Below are positions 34,236-42,210 of a stretch of DNA of 64,000 bases, piece by piece. Below the pieces are notes generated by a model. That model saw nothing but the letters and a program-made list of their open reading frames with translations, made no database searches and was not told the origin of the DNA. Each line of letters begins with the position of its first letter. The first letter of the stretch is position 1. Made by a program: the position numbers and the translations under genes. This DNA comes from Bacillus sp. CHD6a (GTDB lineage: Bacteria > Bacillota > Bacilli > Bacillales > Bacillaceae_I): positions 1-64,000 of the forward strand of contig NZ_LBMD01000014.1 in NCBI RefSeq assembly GCF_001293645.1, written 5' to 3'.

Positions 34236-34421
34236 ATGAATATTTCCAAGGATGACCAGGCAATACTGGAACAAGCGTTACATTCCGCATTGGCCAATAG
34301 CACCGACTATAACGAGATTGACATGTATGAACAACTGCTAAAGAAATTCTCTGCAGGTGGAGCGGAAATTAAACAACTCGATGGATTCCGTTACGATTAT
34401 GACGATTCCTCCAGCACGTAA
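34236..34421 (+). CDS. Small conserved-looking protein of unknown function
   Basis: A 61-aa open frame with a strong GGGAGG ribosome site 10 bp upstream and a terminator directly after the stop, so expression is likely. The product is acidic, with a helical N-terminal part (about 5-42, ISKDDQAILEQALHSAL), a GGAEIKQLDGFRYDY segment and an acidic-serine tail. No TM, signal peptide or cysteine. I do not recognise a family. Its place between rpe and thiN has no counterpart in B. subtilis as I know it. Confidence 0.7.
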   Translation: MNISKDDQAILEQALHSALANSTDYNEIDMYEQLLKKFSAGGAEIKQLDGFRYDYDDSSST

Positions 34422-34446
34422 AAAGTCTTCGTATAGAAGGCTTTTT
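34421..34446 (+). terminator. Terminator after the 61-aa gene
   Basis: AAAAGTCTTC pairs with GAAGGCTTTT (one G-T pair) around a 6-nt loop, with T6. It overlaps the stop codon's last base, so thiN probably has its own start signal or depends on readthrough. Confidence 0.75.
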
Positions 34447-34477
34447 TATATTAAAAAAGAAGAAGGGGAGAGCCATA

Positions 34478-35134
34478 TTGAATATACATATTGTTGCAGG
34501 GGGACCGACAGAGAGAATGCCCAAACTGCATGATTGGCAAGGGGAAGATGTGATTTGGGTAGGGGTTGACAGAGGGGTTACATATTTACTTGAACATAAT
34601 ATCTTTCCAGCCAAAGCTTTCGGAGACTTTGATTCCATTACAAGTGAAGAACTTCAAAACATAAAAACTCAACTACCTCACGCAGAGATCTATCCAAGCG
34701 AAAAAGATGAAACAGATACAGAACTTGCAGTAAACTGGGCACTTGAACAAAACCCAGCACTCATTAGAATATTTGGAGGAACTGGTGGAAGGTTGGATCA
34801 CTTTCTAGGAAACATACAGCTTGTATTGAAGGGCCTGGAGAGAACTACATTGATTGAAATCCATGATATTCAAAATAAACTTTTTGCTTGCAAGGAAGGT
34901 ACATACTCAATTAAAAAAGATGTTTTTTTACCATTTATCTCATTTATGCCCATCACTCCTGATGTAAAAGGCATTACACTAACAGGATTTAAATATCCAT
35001 TAGAAAAAAAGCATATTCGCTTCGGGGACACACTATGTATTAGTAATGAACTTGAAGTGGAAATTGGTACTTTTTCATTTGATGAAGGCATATTAATGGT
35101 GATAAGGAGCCGTGATTATCATCCATTATCCTAA
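34478..35134 (+). CDS. thiN: Thiamine pyrophosphokinase
   Basis: Converts thiamine and ATP to thiamine diphosphate. TTG start at 34478 with AAGGGGAG upstream. The 218-aa product has VDRGVTYLL, the catalytic Asp-rich FGDFDSI and DETDTEL motifs, GGTGGRLDHFLGNI in the middle and a C-terminal beta domain ending in SNELE...FDEGILMVIRS. It sits in the B. subtilis position (yloS) before spoVM. No TPP riboswitch is visible. Confidence 0.94.
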   Translation: MNIHIVAGGPTERMPKLHDWQGEDVIWVGVDRGVTYLLEHNIFPAKAFGDFDSITSEELQNIKTQLPHAEIYPSEKDETDTELAVNWALEQNPALIRIFGGTGGRLDHFLGNIQLVLKGLERTTLIEIHDIQNKLFACKEGTYSIKKDVFLPFISFMPITPDVKGITLTGFKYPLEKKHIRFGDTLCISNELEVEIGTFSFDEGILMVIRSRDYHPLS

Positions 35135-35205
35135 AACGGTCCCAGCGATCCGCTAATTTGCAACCTGAATGAATAATAAGGTAAAAGTTCGGAGGAGGGA
35201 ATGTA

Positions 35206-35286
35206 ATGAAATTTTATACAATCAAACTACCTAGGTTCTTGGGAGGAATAATCCGAGCGATGCTTGGGTCGTTTAAAAAGGAGTAA
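35206..35286 (+). CDS. spoVM: SpoVM, 26-residue spore coat-anchoring peptide
   Basis: The amphipathic peptide recognises the curved outer forespore membrane and anchors SpoIVA for coat assembly. The frame is ATG 35206 to TAA 35286, preceded by GGAGGAGGG. It begins MKFYTIKLPRFLGG and keeps Pro9. It differs from B. subtilis SpoVM by four conservative changes (K10R, V16I, R24K, D26E). Too short for most gene finders. In B. subtilis it is transcribed by sigma-E; I could not identify a convincing sigma-E promoter here. Confidence 0.96.
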   Translation: MKFYTIKLPRFLGGIIRAMLGSFKKE

Positions 35287-35313
35287 AGCACCTGGTTAAG
35301 GGTGCTTTTTTTA
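35285..35313 (+). terminator. Terminator of spoVM
   Basis: AAAGCACC pairs with GGTGCTTT, then T7. It starts at the stop codon. Confidence 0.85.
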
Positions 35314-35375
35314 TAAATGTATGGAGTATGCTTGAATGTGGAAGGTTATGGGGGTAACGGGTGCAGATTGGGCAA

Positions 35376-35596
35376 ATGTCCGAAGTTTTGGTGATTTTGA
35401 CCGAAGTTTTTCAAAAGTTGACCGAAGATTTTGCGAAGTTGACCGAAGTTTTCCGGAAAATGACCGAACCAATTTTTTAAGTGACCGAACGTCACTGTAA
35501 AGTTGACCAAACATCCAATTGAATTGTCCGAACCACCTTAAAAATACTAGGGAAAAAGACCGAAGTTGCCAAAATATTGTCCGAACCAATTTTTAC
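35376..35596. repeat. 21-bp periodic GACCGAA repeat in the spoVM-rpmB spacer
   Basis: CCGAA occurs at 35380, 35401, 35422, 35443, 35464, 35485, (CCAAA at 35507), 35528, 35560 and 35581. All steps are 21 bp except one of 22 and one of 32. Units read TTGACCGAAGTTTT with a variable remainder. The 480-bp spacer (35287-35766) has otherwise only terminators. One frame (35376-35480) reads as 34 aa of amphipathic heptads but has no ribosome site. Confidence 0.8.
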
Positions 35597-35710
35597 ATGC
35601 TAAAAAGGACCAAAAACATACAATCTAAACTCATTTCGACTAATTTTCAACCGTATACACGATAAAATAGTTATGTCAACCTAGATGTACCCTCATAAAT
35701 CAACTCAAAG

Positions 35711-35746
35711 TAAAAAGCGACAGGAAGACTAGCTTCCTGTCGCTTC
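35711..35746 (-). terminator. Terminator of rpmB
   Basis: A perfect 13-bp stem (AAGCGACAGGAAG with CTTCCTGTCGCTT) with a 5-nt loop, followed on the minus strand by T-rich sequence. It begins about 20 nt beyond the rpmB stop. Confidence 0.88.
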
Positions 35747-35766
35747 TTTATGTGCGCATTTATAAA

Positions 35767-35955
35767 TTAAACGCGCTCAACTTTACCTGATTTTAAAGCT
35801 CTTGCAGAAACGTATACACGCTTTGGCTTACCGTCTACTAAAATGCGAACTTTTTGAAGGTTTGCACCCCAAGTACGACGAGTAGAGTTCATTGCGTGAG
35901 AACGTGCGTTTCCAGAACCAGTCTTTTTGCCTGTGATTACACATTTACGTGCCAT
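35767..35955 (-). CDS. rpmB: 50S ribosomal protein L28
   Basis: A 62-aa, basic protein with the L28 pattern [16 protein letters not shown] and [26 protein letters not shown]. It has a single cysteine, so it is the zinc-free form. The ATG at 35955 follows GGAGGG. A second in-frame ATG two codons upstream is less well placed. It runs opposite to its neighbours, as in B. subtilis, with a long 5' leader. Confidence 0.97.
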   Translation of the reverse strand: MARKCVITGKKTGSGNARSHAMNSTRRTWGANLQKVRILVDGKPKRVYVSARALKSGKVERV

Positions 35956-36005
35956 GTTCAATTCCCTCCTAACTACAAAGAAACATCATTCAATATTTTC
36001 ATTAG

Positions 36006-36029
36006 TAATAAGAAAGTACTTTCTTATTA
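36006..36029. promoter_or_regulatory. Perfect 24-bp palindrome in the rpmB leader
   Basis: The half-site TAATAAGAAAGT is followed at once by its exact reverse complement. It lies 51 bp upstream of the rpmB start. It could be an operator for a dimeric regulator or the stem of a leader RNA; the sequence alone does not decide. Confidence 0.55.
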
Positions 36030-36123
36030 TTGCGAGAAAAACCATACATAAGGTCTACGTCCATAGAAGTACCCTTCTATATCATTTTTCTTTACCAAAA
36101 TAATCTCTTGAAAATACTTATAT

Positions 36124-36152
36124 AATTTAACATACTACCCCACACTTTGCAA
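36124..36152 (-). promoter_or_regulatory. Candidate rpmB promoter
   Basis: On the minus strand TTGCAA (36147-36152), a 17-bp spacer and TAAATT (36124-36129). It implies a leader of about 160 nt containing the palindrome and an ATAGAAG/CTTCTAT hairpin. Confidence 0.4.
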
Positions 36153-36184
36153 TAGTTCTAAGGAAAGCTTTCAAGAAAAAAACC

Positions 36185-36275
36185 TTGACATACATGTTTT
36201 TAGCATTCAGTATAATAATAGTATTATTAGAATAGTACCCGCCTGCTTTTAAAATGAACGTTTTTATAGTAAAAT
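36185..36275 (+). promoter_or_regulatory. Probable yloU-fakA promoter region
   Basis: TTGACA at 36185-36190 and TATAAT at 36211-36216 are both perfect but 20 bp apart. A second option is TTTTAA (36247-36252) with TAAAAT (36270-36275) at 17 bp. The two cannot be separated by eye. Confidence 0.4.
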
Positions 36276-36319
36276 AGCGTGTAGACAAGGTGAAAAATCC
36301 AATTGAAGGGGGAACCTTT

Positions 36320-36682
36320 ATGTCCATCGAACTAAAAACATCCTATGGTCAAATAGATATTTCTAACGATGTAGTTGCTACTATTGCTGGTGGAGCTGCA
36401 GTTGATTGTTATGGAATAGTAGGCATGGCCTCTAAAAGCCAATTGAAAGATGGGTTATCCGAGATCCTTAGAAAAGAAAATTTCACAAAAGGCGTGATTG
36501 TGCGCCAAGAAGAAGATCAGCTACATATTGATATGTACATCATCGTTAGCTACGGGACAAAGATTTCCGAAGTGGCTCACAATGTACAGACCAAAGTAAA
36601 ATATACCTTAAATCAAATGCTCGGTCTTTCCGTTGATTCTTTAAATATTTATGTACAGGGAGTTCGAGTTACGAACCCGTAA
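36320..36682 (+). CDS. yloU: Asp23/Gls24 family protein YloU
   Basis: A 120-aa Asp23/Gls24 domain protein, associated in the family with envelope stress and membrane-linked complexes. The start at ATG 36320 follows GAAGGGGG. A longer in-frame start at 36290 would include the ribosome site. It keeps the family core IAGGAAVDCYGIVGM and the C-terminal NIYVQGVRV. It is 16 nt upstream of fakA, the order found throughout Bacilli. Confidence 0.93.
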   Translation: MSIELKTSYGQIDISNDVVATIAGGAAVDCYGIVGMASKSQLKDGLSEILRKENFTKGVIVRQEEDQLHIDMYIIVSYGTKISEVAHNVQTKVKYTLNQMLGLSVDSLNIYVQGVRVTNP

Positions 36683-36698
36683 TAAGGAGGAAAATTTA

Positions 36699-38375
36699 GT
36701 GTCAATAAAAGTTCTAAATGGGAAACGTTTTGCACAAATGGTCATCCAGGGTGCAAATCATCTATCAAACAACGCTAAAACAGTTGATGCGTTGAACGTT
36801 TTTCCGGTTCCAGATGGAGATACGGGAACAAATATGAATCTTTCCATCACTTCAGGAGCGAAAGAAGTGAAGGGCAATGTTTCTGAACATATTGGGAAGG
36901 TTGGTTCGGCACTGGCTAAAGGCCTACTTATGGGTGCAAGAGGTAACTCTGGAGTTATCCTTTCTCAATTATTCCGTGGATTCTCAAAGCATATTGAGTC
37001 TAAAGAAACGATTACAAGTAAAGACTTTGCACAAGCGCTTGAAACAGGAGTACAAACAGCTTACAAGGCTGTTATGAAGCCTGTGGAGGGAACCATTCTT
37101 ACTGTAGCGAAAGATGCTGCTAAAAAAGCTGTTGCAGTTGCTAAAAATGAAGAAGATATCATTGTTTTGATGGAAGAGACATTAAAAGAAGCAAATGCTT
37201 CTCTTAAGCGCACACCAGACCTGCTTCCTGTGTTAAAAGAAGTAGGAGTAGTGGACAGTGGCGGACAAGGATTAGTTTATATCTATGAAGGATTCCTTGC
37301 GGAGCTGAAGGGACAAAGCATTGAAGATATCGTTCCTACTACAACGATGAACGAGCTTGTTAATGCAGAACACCATAAGAGTGTTCACTCTGCCATCAAT
37401 ACAGAAGATATCGAGTTCGGTTATTGTACGGAGTTCATGGTCAAGTTTGAAGAGGAAAAAATGAAAGCTAATCCTTTTACAGAAGAAAACTTCCGTAACG
37501 ACCTATCTCAATATGGGGACTCCCTTTTGGTTATTGCAGATGAGGAAATTGTAAAAGTACACATTCATGCGGAACAGCCAGGAGATGTTTTGACTTATGG
37601 TCAAAAATACGGAAGTCTGATCAACATGAAGATTGAGAACATGAGAGAACAGCATAGCAACCTACTTTTTGAAGAAGATGATTATCCTGCTACAAAACCT
37701 GAAGTAAACAAAAAACGTGAGAAATTTGGAATTATCACGGTTGCGATGGGCGAAGGGATCGCTGAGCTATTTAAGAGCATCGGAGCAAAGGCGGTCATTG
37801 AAGGCGGCCAGACAATGAACCCGAGCACAGAGGATATCCTTAAAGCGATCAAAGATGTGAACGCTGATAACGTGATTATCCTTCCAAATAACAGCAACAT
37901 CATCATGGCTGCAAAACAAGCAGCAGAAGTTGCTGATCAAAACGTGGCGGTTGTGGAAAGTAAAACAGTTCCACAAGGAATGGCAGCAATCCTTGCATTT
38001 AACCCGACAGGAGAGCTCGCTGACAATGAAGCGACAATGAAAGAAGCTCTAGGCTCTGTAAAAACTGGACAAATTACTTTCGCAGTCAGAGATACAAATA
38101 TTGATGGTGTTGAAATTCAAAAAGATGATTTCATGGGAATTGCTGACGGGAAAATTGTTCTTACTAACAAAGACAAAAAATCCGCTGCAAAGGAACTACT
38201 CACCACTATGGTTGACGAAGACTCCGAAATTCTTACTATCATCTACGGTGAAGATGTAACAGAAGAAGACGTGGAAGATCTTGTGAATGAGTTAGAAGAA
38301 TCGTATCCGGATGTCGAAGTGGAAGTCCATAATGGAAAACAGCCACTATATTCCTTTATCTTTTCGATTGAGTAG
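36699..38375 (+). CDS. fakA: FakA-type fatty-acid kinase, ATP-binding subunit (YloV)
   Basis: Phosphorylates fatty acids bound to FakB (DegV-family) partners, feeding acyl-phosphate to the PlsX/PlsY route. The GTG start at 36699 is preferred because AAGGAGG lies 8 bp upstream. The 558-aa product has an N-terminal DhaL/DAK2 kinase domain (1-200) with VFPVPDGDTGTNM and a GARGNSGVILSQLFRG loop. A middle domain and a C-terminal DegV-like part follow. plsX is encoded 4.5 kb downstream. Confidence 0.93.
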   Translation: MSIKVLNGKRFAQMVIQGANHLSNNAKTVDALNVFPVPDGDTGTNMNLSITSGAKEVKGNVSEHIGKVGSALAKGLLMGARGNSGVILSQLFRGFSKHIESKETITSKDFAQALETGVQTAYKAVMKPVEGTILTVAKDAAKKAVAVAKNEEDIIVLMEETLKEANASLKRTPDLLPVLKEVGVVDSGGQGLVYIYEGFLAELKGQSIEDIVPTTTMNELVNAEHHKSVHSAINTEDIEFGYCTEFMVKFEEEKMKANPFTEENFRNDLSQYGDSLLVIADEEIVKVHIHAEQPGDVLTYGQKYGSLINMKIENMREQHSNLLFEEDDYPATKPEVNKKREKFGIITVAMGEGIAELFKSIGAKAVIEGGQTMNPSTEDILKAIKDVNADNVIILPNNSNIIMAAKQAAEVADQNVAVVESKTVPQGMAAILAFNPTGELADNEATMKEALGSVKTGQITFAVRDTNIDGVEIQKDDFMGIADGKIVLTNKDKKSAAKELLTTMVDEDSEILTIIYGEDVTEEDVEDLVNELEESYPDVEVEVHNGKQPLYSFIFSIE

Positions 38376-38397
38376 GCTAATATAATATTTGAAAACA

Positions 38398-38424
38398 AAA
38401 GAAGGGCTAACACCCTTCTTTTGT
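38398..38424 (+). terminator. Terminator of yloU-fakA
   Basis: AAAAGAAGGG pairs perfectly with CCCTTCTTTT around a 6-nt loop. The T-run is short, so efficiency is uncertain. Confidence 0.7.
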
Positions 38425-38489
38425 ATGTGTATAAAAAGAAAATTTGCTGGTGAATGAAACAGCAAATCGACATAGGGGAGTGGGCAGGC

Positions 38490-39152
38490 ATGAAATATAA
38501 AAGTGTATTTGATATTATTGGCCCGATTATGATAGGACCATCAAGTTCCCACACAGCCGGAGCAGCTAGAATCGGGCGTGTGGCAAGAAGCCTTTTCGGC
38601 AGGCAGCCAAAGTGGGCAAACATATCGTTTTACGGTTCTTTTGCTAAAACATATAAAGGGCATGGAACAGATGTAGCAATTGTCGGTGGCATACTTGATT
38701 TTGATACATTTGATGAAAGAATTAAAACCTCCCTTCAAATAGCAGATTCATTAGAAATTGCCATTTCATTTCATGAAGAAGATGCCGTCACAGACCATCC
38801 GAATACAGCAAAAGTTGTAATAGGAGATGAACACGGAGAATTGGAGCTTGTCGGTATTTCGATAGGCGGTGGGAAAATTGAGATTACAGAGCTTAACGGT
38901 TTTGTTCTGAAGCTTTCAGGAAATCATCCTGCCTTGCTTGTGGTGCATGATGATCGTTACGGTGCGATAGCTGGAGTTGCCAATGTTTTAGCGAAATTCG
39001 CCATTAACATAGGCCATATGGAGGTTTCCCGCAAGGAAAAAGGAAAAACAGCCTTAATGACCATAGAAGTGGATCAGAATATTGATGATGCAGTAATTAA
39101 AGAACTAACTGCATTACCTAACATCACTCAAGTTACAAAGATTGTAGACTAG
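38490..39152 (+). CDS. sdaAB: L-serine dehydratase, beta subunit
   Basis: With SdaAA it converts L-serine to pyruvate and ammonia. The 220-aa protein has the beta-chain domain with GPSSSHTAGAARIG near the N-terminus. A C-terminal ACT domain (about 148-220, DRYGAIAGVANVLAKFAINIG) probably binds serine. ATG 38490 gives the B. subtilis length; an earlier in-frame ATG at 38454 lacks a ribosome site. Confidence 0.95.
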   Translation: MKYKSVFDIIGPIMIGPSSSHTAGAARIGRVARSLFGRQPKWANISFYGSFAKTYKGHGTDVAIVGGILDFDTFDERIKTSLQIADSLEIAISFHEEDAVTDHPNTAKVVIGDEHGELELVGISIGGGKIEITELNGFVLKLSGNHPALLVVHDDRYGAIAGVANVLAKFAINIGHMEVSRKEKGKTALMTIEVDQNIDDAVIKELTALPNITQVTKIVD

Positions 39153-39167
39153 CTTTTAGAATAATAA

Positions 39168-39181
39168 TGATAGCGCTTTCA
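39168..39181 (+). promoter_or_regulatory. Cre-like CcpA operator between sdaAB and sdaAA
   Basis: TGATAGCGCTTTCA matches the ideal palindromic cre TGAAAGCGCTTTCA at 13 of 14 positions. Its location inside an operon would fit roadblock repression of sdaAA by CcpA when glucose is present. Binding is inferred. Confidence 0.6.
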
Positions 39182-39212
39182 AACGATGTATAGCTCTTAA
39201 GGGGGAAAAATT

Positions 39213-40100
39213 ATGTTTCGTAATGTTGCAGAACTGATTGAATTAGCACAAAGCAGTAATAAGAAAATTTCAGAAATTATGATTGAACAGGAAATGGAAT
39301 TTACGGGCAGAACACGCGCGGACATTTTTGAACAGATGGACAAAAATCTTACGATTATGGAGCAGGCGGTAGAAAGAGGCCTTGAGGGGGTAAGATCTGT
39401 TTCCGGTTTAACGGGCGGAGATGCGGTTCTTCTTCAAAAATATATTGAAAAAGGTAATTTCCTGACAGGTAAAAATATATTAGATGCAGTAAGTAAAGCA
39501 GTGGCGACAAATGAAGTAAATGCAGCCATGGGTACAATCTGTGCCACTCCAACAGCTGGTTCTGCCGGAGTCGTTCCTGGAACCCTTTTTGCGGTCAAAA
39601 ATGTGCTTAATCCGACAAGAGAAGAAATGATCAACTTCTTGTTCACGTCAGGAGCTTTCGGGTTTGTTGTTGCTAACAACGCTTCAATTTCCGGTGCTGC
39701 AGGCGGATGTCAGGCTGAGGTAGGTTCCGCTTCTGGGATGGCGGCAGCTGCTATTGTGGAAATGGCAGGGGGAACACCTGATCAATGTGCACAAGCAATG
39801 GCCATTACACTAAAAAACATGTTAGGATTAGTATGTGACCCTGTTGCAGGACTTGTAGAAGTACCATGCGTGAAGCGTAATGCAATGGGAGCAGCAAATG
39901 CAATGGTCGCAGCAGACATGGCACTGGCAGGTATCACTAGCACCATTCCGTGTGATGAAGTGATTGATGCAATGTACAAGATTGGACAAACAATGCCTAC
40001 TGCACTTAAAGAAACTGCTCAAGGAGGGTTGGCGGCAACACCAACTGGTCGTGAATTGGAAGCGAAAATATTTGGTGTTCCCTTACAAAAAGGTGACTAA
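39213..40100 (+). CDS. sdaAA: L-serine dehydratase, alpha subunit
   Basis: Iron-sulfur catalytic subunit of serine dehydratase. The 295-aa protein has the alpha-chain motifs TGGDAVLLQKYIEKG, GTICATPTAGSAGVVPG and GLVCDPVAGLVEVPCVKRN. These contain the cysteines expected to hold the 4Fe-4S cluster. The start follows AAGGGGG. The stop overlaps the recG GTG by 8 nt. Confidence 0.95.
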   Translation: MFRNVAELIELAQSSNKKISEIMIEQEMEFTGRTRADIFEQMDKNLTIMEQAVERGLEGVRSVSGLTGGDAVLLQKYIEKGNFLTGKNILDAVSKAVATNEVNAAMGTICATPTAGSAGVVPGTLFAVKNVLNPTREEMINFLFTSGAFGFVVANNASISGAAGGCQAEVGSASGMAAAAIVEMAGGTPDQCAQAMAITLKNMLGLVCDPVAGLVEVPCVKRNAMGAANAMVAADMALAGITSTIPCDEVIDAMYKIGQTMPTALKETAQGGLAATPTGRELEAKIFGVPLQKGD

Positions 40101-42141
40101 TTTATCCGAAATGACAGTAACATCCTTAAAAGGCATAGGGGAAGAGACCGCAAACTCCCTGCATGCAATGGGTATTTTCTCAGTAGAAGACCTGTTGATG
40201 CATTTCCCCTACAGATACGAGGATTACAGGCTAAGAGATATATCAGAAGTAAAACATGAAGAGAAAATAACGGTCGAAGGGAAGGTTCATGGGGAACCTT
40301 CTCTTATGTATTTTGGCAAAAAGAAATCCAGGCTGACGTTTCGATTTTTTGTCGGCCGTTTTTTAGTAAAGGCGGTATGTTTCAACCGACCATATTACAA
40401 GAATAAACTTTCCATTAATGATACTATCACGATCACCGGAAAATGGGATCAACATCGACAAACTATTACGGTCATGGAAATTCATTTTGGTCCATTCATG
40501 AAAGAAAGTGAAGTCGAACCTGTTTACTCGGTTAAAGGAAATATTACTGTCAAACAAATGCGAAAGTTTATTAGTAACGCACTGAAAACTTATGGACCCG
40601 AATTGGAAAGTGCACTCCCTCCTACACTTTTACAAAAATACAAATTACCCTCAAAAGGGGATTCCATACGAGCGCTACATAACCCAGTCAATCAAGAAAC
40701 GTTGAAACATGCAAGACGCTATTTCGTTTATGAGGAATTTTTGCTTTTCCAGCTAAAGATTCAAGCATTAAGAAAATACAAACGTGAACAAACAAAAGGA
40801 CTGGTTCACCAGTTTTCTGATAGGGCGCTAGACCAATTCATCAGCAACTTACCATTCCCGCTTACAGGTGCACAGAATAGAGTGTTAGGAGAAATAGTAG
40901 GCGACATGACATCACCTTTCCGCATGAATCGTTTATTGCAAGGTGATGTTGGGTCCGGTAAAACTGTGGTTGCGGCAATTTCTCTATATGCTGCACACCT
41001 ATCGGGTTATCAAGGGGCGTTAATGGTGCCAACGGAAATACTTGCAGAACAACATGCCCAATCCCTAACAAGTCTATTTAATGAAACACCGGTCAACATA
41101 GAGTTGTTAACAAGTTCTGTAAAAGGTAAGCGACGCAGGGAACTATTGGAACGATTGTCTAATGGTGAAATACATATCCTGGTCGGAACTCATGCATTAA
41201 TACAAGACGAAGTGAACTTTAACAGACTAGGCCTTGTCATTACTGATGAGCAGCACCGATTTGGGGTAGGACAACGAAGGGTGCTCCGCGAGAAAGGCTC
41301 CAATCCAGATGTTCTGTTTATGACTGCAACGCCGATTCCAAGAACGCTTGCCATTACAGCTTTTGGTGAAATGGATGTTTCGATTATTGATGAGATGCCA
41401 GCAGGGCGAAAAGCAATAGAAACTTACTGGGCGAAACACCAAATGATAGACAGGGTATTAGGGTTCGTGGAAAAAGAGCTGCAAAAAGGTAGACAGGCAT
41501 ATGTCATCTGCCCTCTTATCGAGGAATCGGAAAAACTGGACGTGCAAAATGCTATAGATGTGCACGATATGCTAACGCATTACTACCGAGGAAACTGGAG
41601 TATTGGGTTAATGCATGGGAGGTTGAATTCTGATGAAAAAGAAAAAGTCATGGAAGCTTTCAGCAAAAATGAAGTGCAACTGCTTGTTTCGACGACCGTT
41701 GTAGAAGTTGGTGTTAACGTACCAAATGCGACGATGATGGTAATCTATGATGCAGAACGTTTTGGTCTTTCTCAATTGCATCAACTTCGCGGCCGTGTTG
41801 GACGAGGCAGTGAACAATCTTACTGCATTCTGCTTGCAGATCCGAAATCAGAAGTCGGAAAAGAACGCATGAAAATCATGACAGAAACAAACGACGGTTT
41901 TGTGCTTTCAGAGAAGGATCTGGAACTCCGGGGACCTGGGGATTTCTTTGGCAGAAAACAAAGCGGGGTCCCTGAATTTAAAGTAGCAGACATGGTCCAT
42001 GATTATCGCGCTCTCGAAGTAGCGCGACAGGATGCCTACGATCTTCTTTACTCTGAAAGCTTCTGGGTGGATGAGGAATATAAAGGGTTAAGAGAAATGA
42101 TCGAACACTCGGGGATTTTAGATGGTGACAAGTTGGATTGA
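40093..42141 (+). CDS. recG: RecG, branch-migrating ATP-dependent DNA helicase
   Basis: Remodels stalled forks and Holliday junctions. The product is 682 aa from GTG 40093, the same length as B. subtilis RecG. That GTG overlaps the sdaAA stop; ATG 40111 is the alternative. An N-terminal wedge/OB domain (about 60-160) precedes the helicase core with Walker A GDVGSGKT (near 284-292), DEQH (box II), ATPIPRTLA and RGRVGRG. It ends with the TRG motif region GPGDFFGRKQSG. Confidence 0.96.
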   Translation: MTNLSEMTVTSLKGIGEETANSLHAMGIFSVEDLLMHFPYRYEDYRLRDISEVKHEEKITVEGKVHGEPSLMYFGKKKSRLTFRFFVGRFLVKAVCFNRPYYKNKLSINDTITITGKWDQHRQTITVMEIHFGPFMKESEVEPVYSVKGNITVKQMRKFISNALKTYGPELESALPPTLLQKYKLPSKGDSIRALHNPVNQETLKHARRYFVYEEFLLFQLKIQALRKYKREQTKGLVHQFSDRALDQFISNLPFPLTGAQNRVLGEIVGDMTSPFRMNRLLQGDVGSGKTVVAAISLYAAHLSGYQGALMVPTEILAEQHAQSLTSLFNETPVNIELLTSSVKGKRRRELLERLSNGEIHILVGTHALIQDEVNFNRLGLVITDEQHRFGVGQRRVLREKGSNPDVLFMTATPIPRTLAITAFGEMDVSIIDEMPAGRKAIETYWAKHQMIDRVLGFVEKELQKGRQAYVICPLIEESEKLDVQNAIDVHDMLTHYYRGNWSIGLMHGRLNSDEKEKVMEAFSKNEVQLLVSTTVVEVGVNVPNATMMVIYDAERFGLSQLHQLRGRVGRGSEQSYCILLADPKSEVGKERMKIMTETNDGFVLSEKDLELRGPGDFFGRKQSGVPEFKVADMVHDYRALEVARQDAYDLLYSESFWVDEEYKGLREMIEHSGILDGDKLD

Positions 42142-42144
42142 TAG

Positions 42145-42188
42145 AGGCAGTGTGAAGCCATTTTAGCAGGCTTTCTCTGCCTTTTTGT
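42145..42188 (+). terminator. Terminator of recG
   Basis: A two-part stem (AGGCAG/CTGCCT and AAGCC/GGCTT with small internal loops) is followed by T5. Confidence 0.7.
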
Positions 42189-42210
42189 TTCGACGTCACG
42201 AAATTTTGTC

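Noticed and set aside
34422-34477. TPP riboswitch before thiN
   Set aside because: Only 56 bp are available, occupied by a terminator; no THI-box motifs (CUGAGA, GAUC-type elements) are visible.
35376-35596. CRISPR array between spoVM and rpmB
   Set aside because: The 21-bp period is far too short, and no constant repeat separates unique spacers.
36127-36327. Minus-strand frame in the rpmB-yloU control region
   Set aside because: It covers the divergent promoters, is rich in Lys/Phe/Ile as expected of AT-rich noncoding DNA and lacks a ribosome site.
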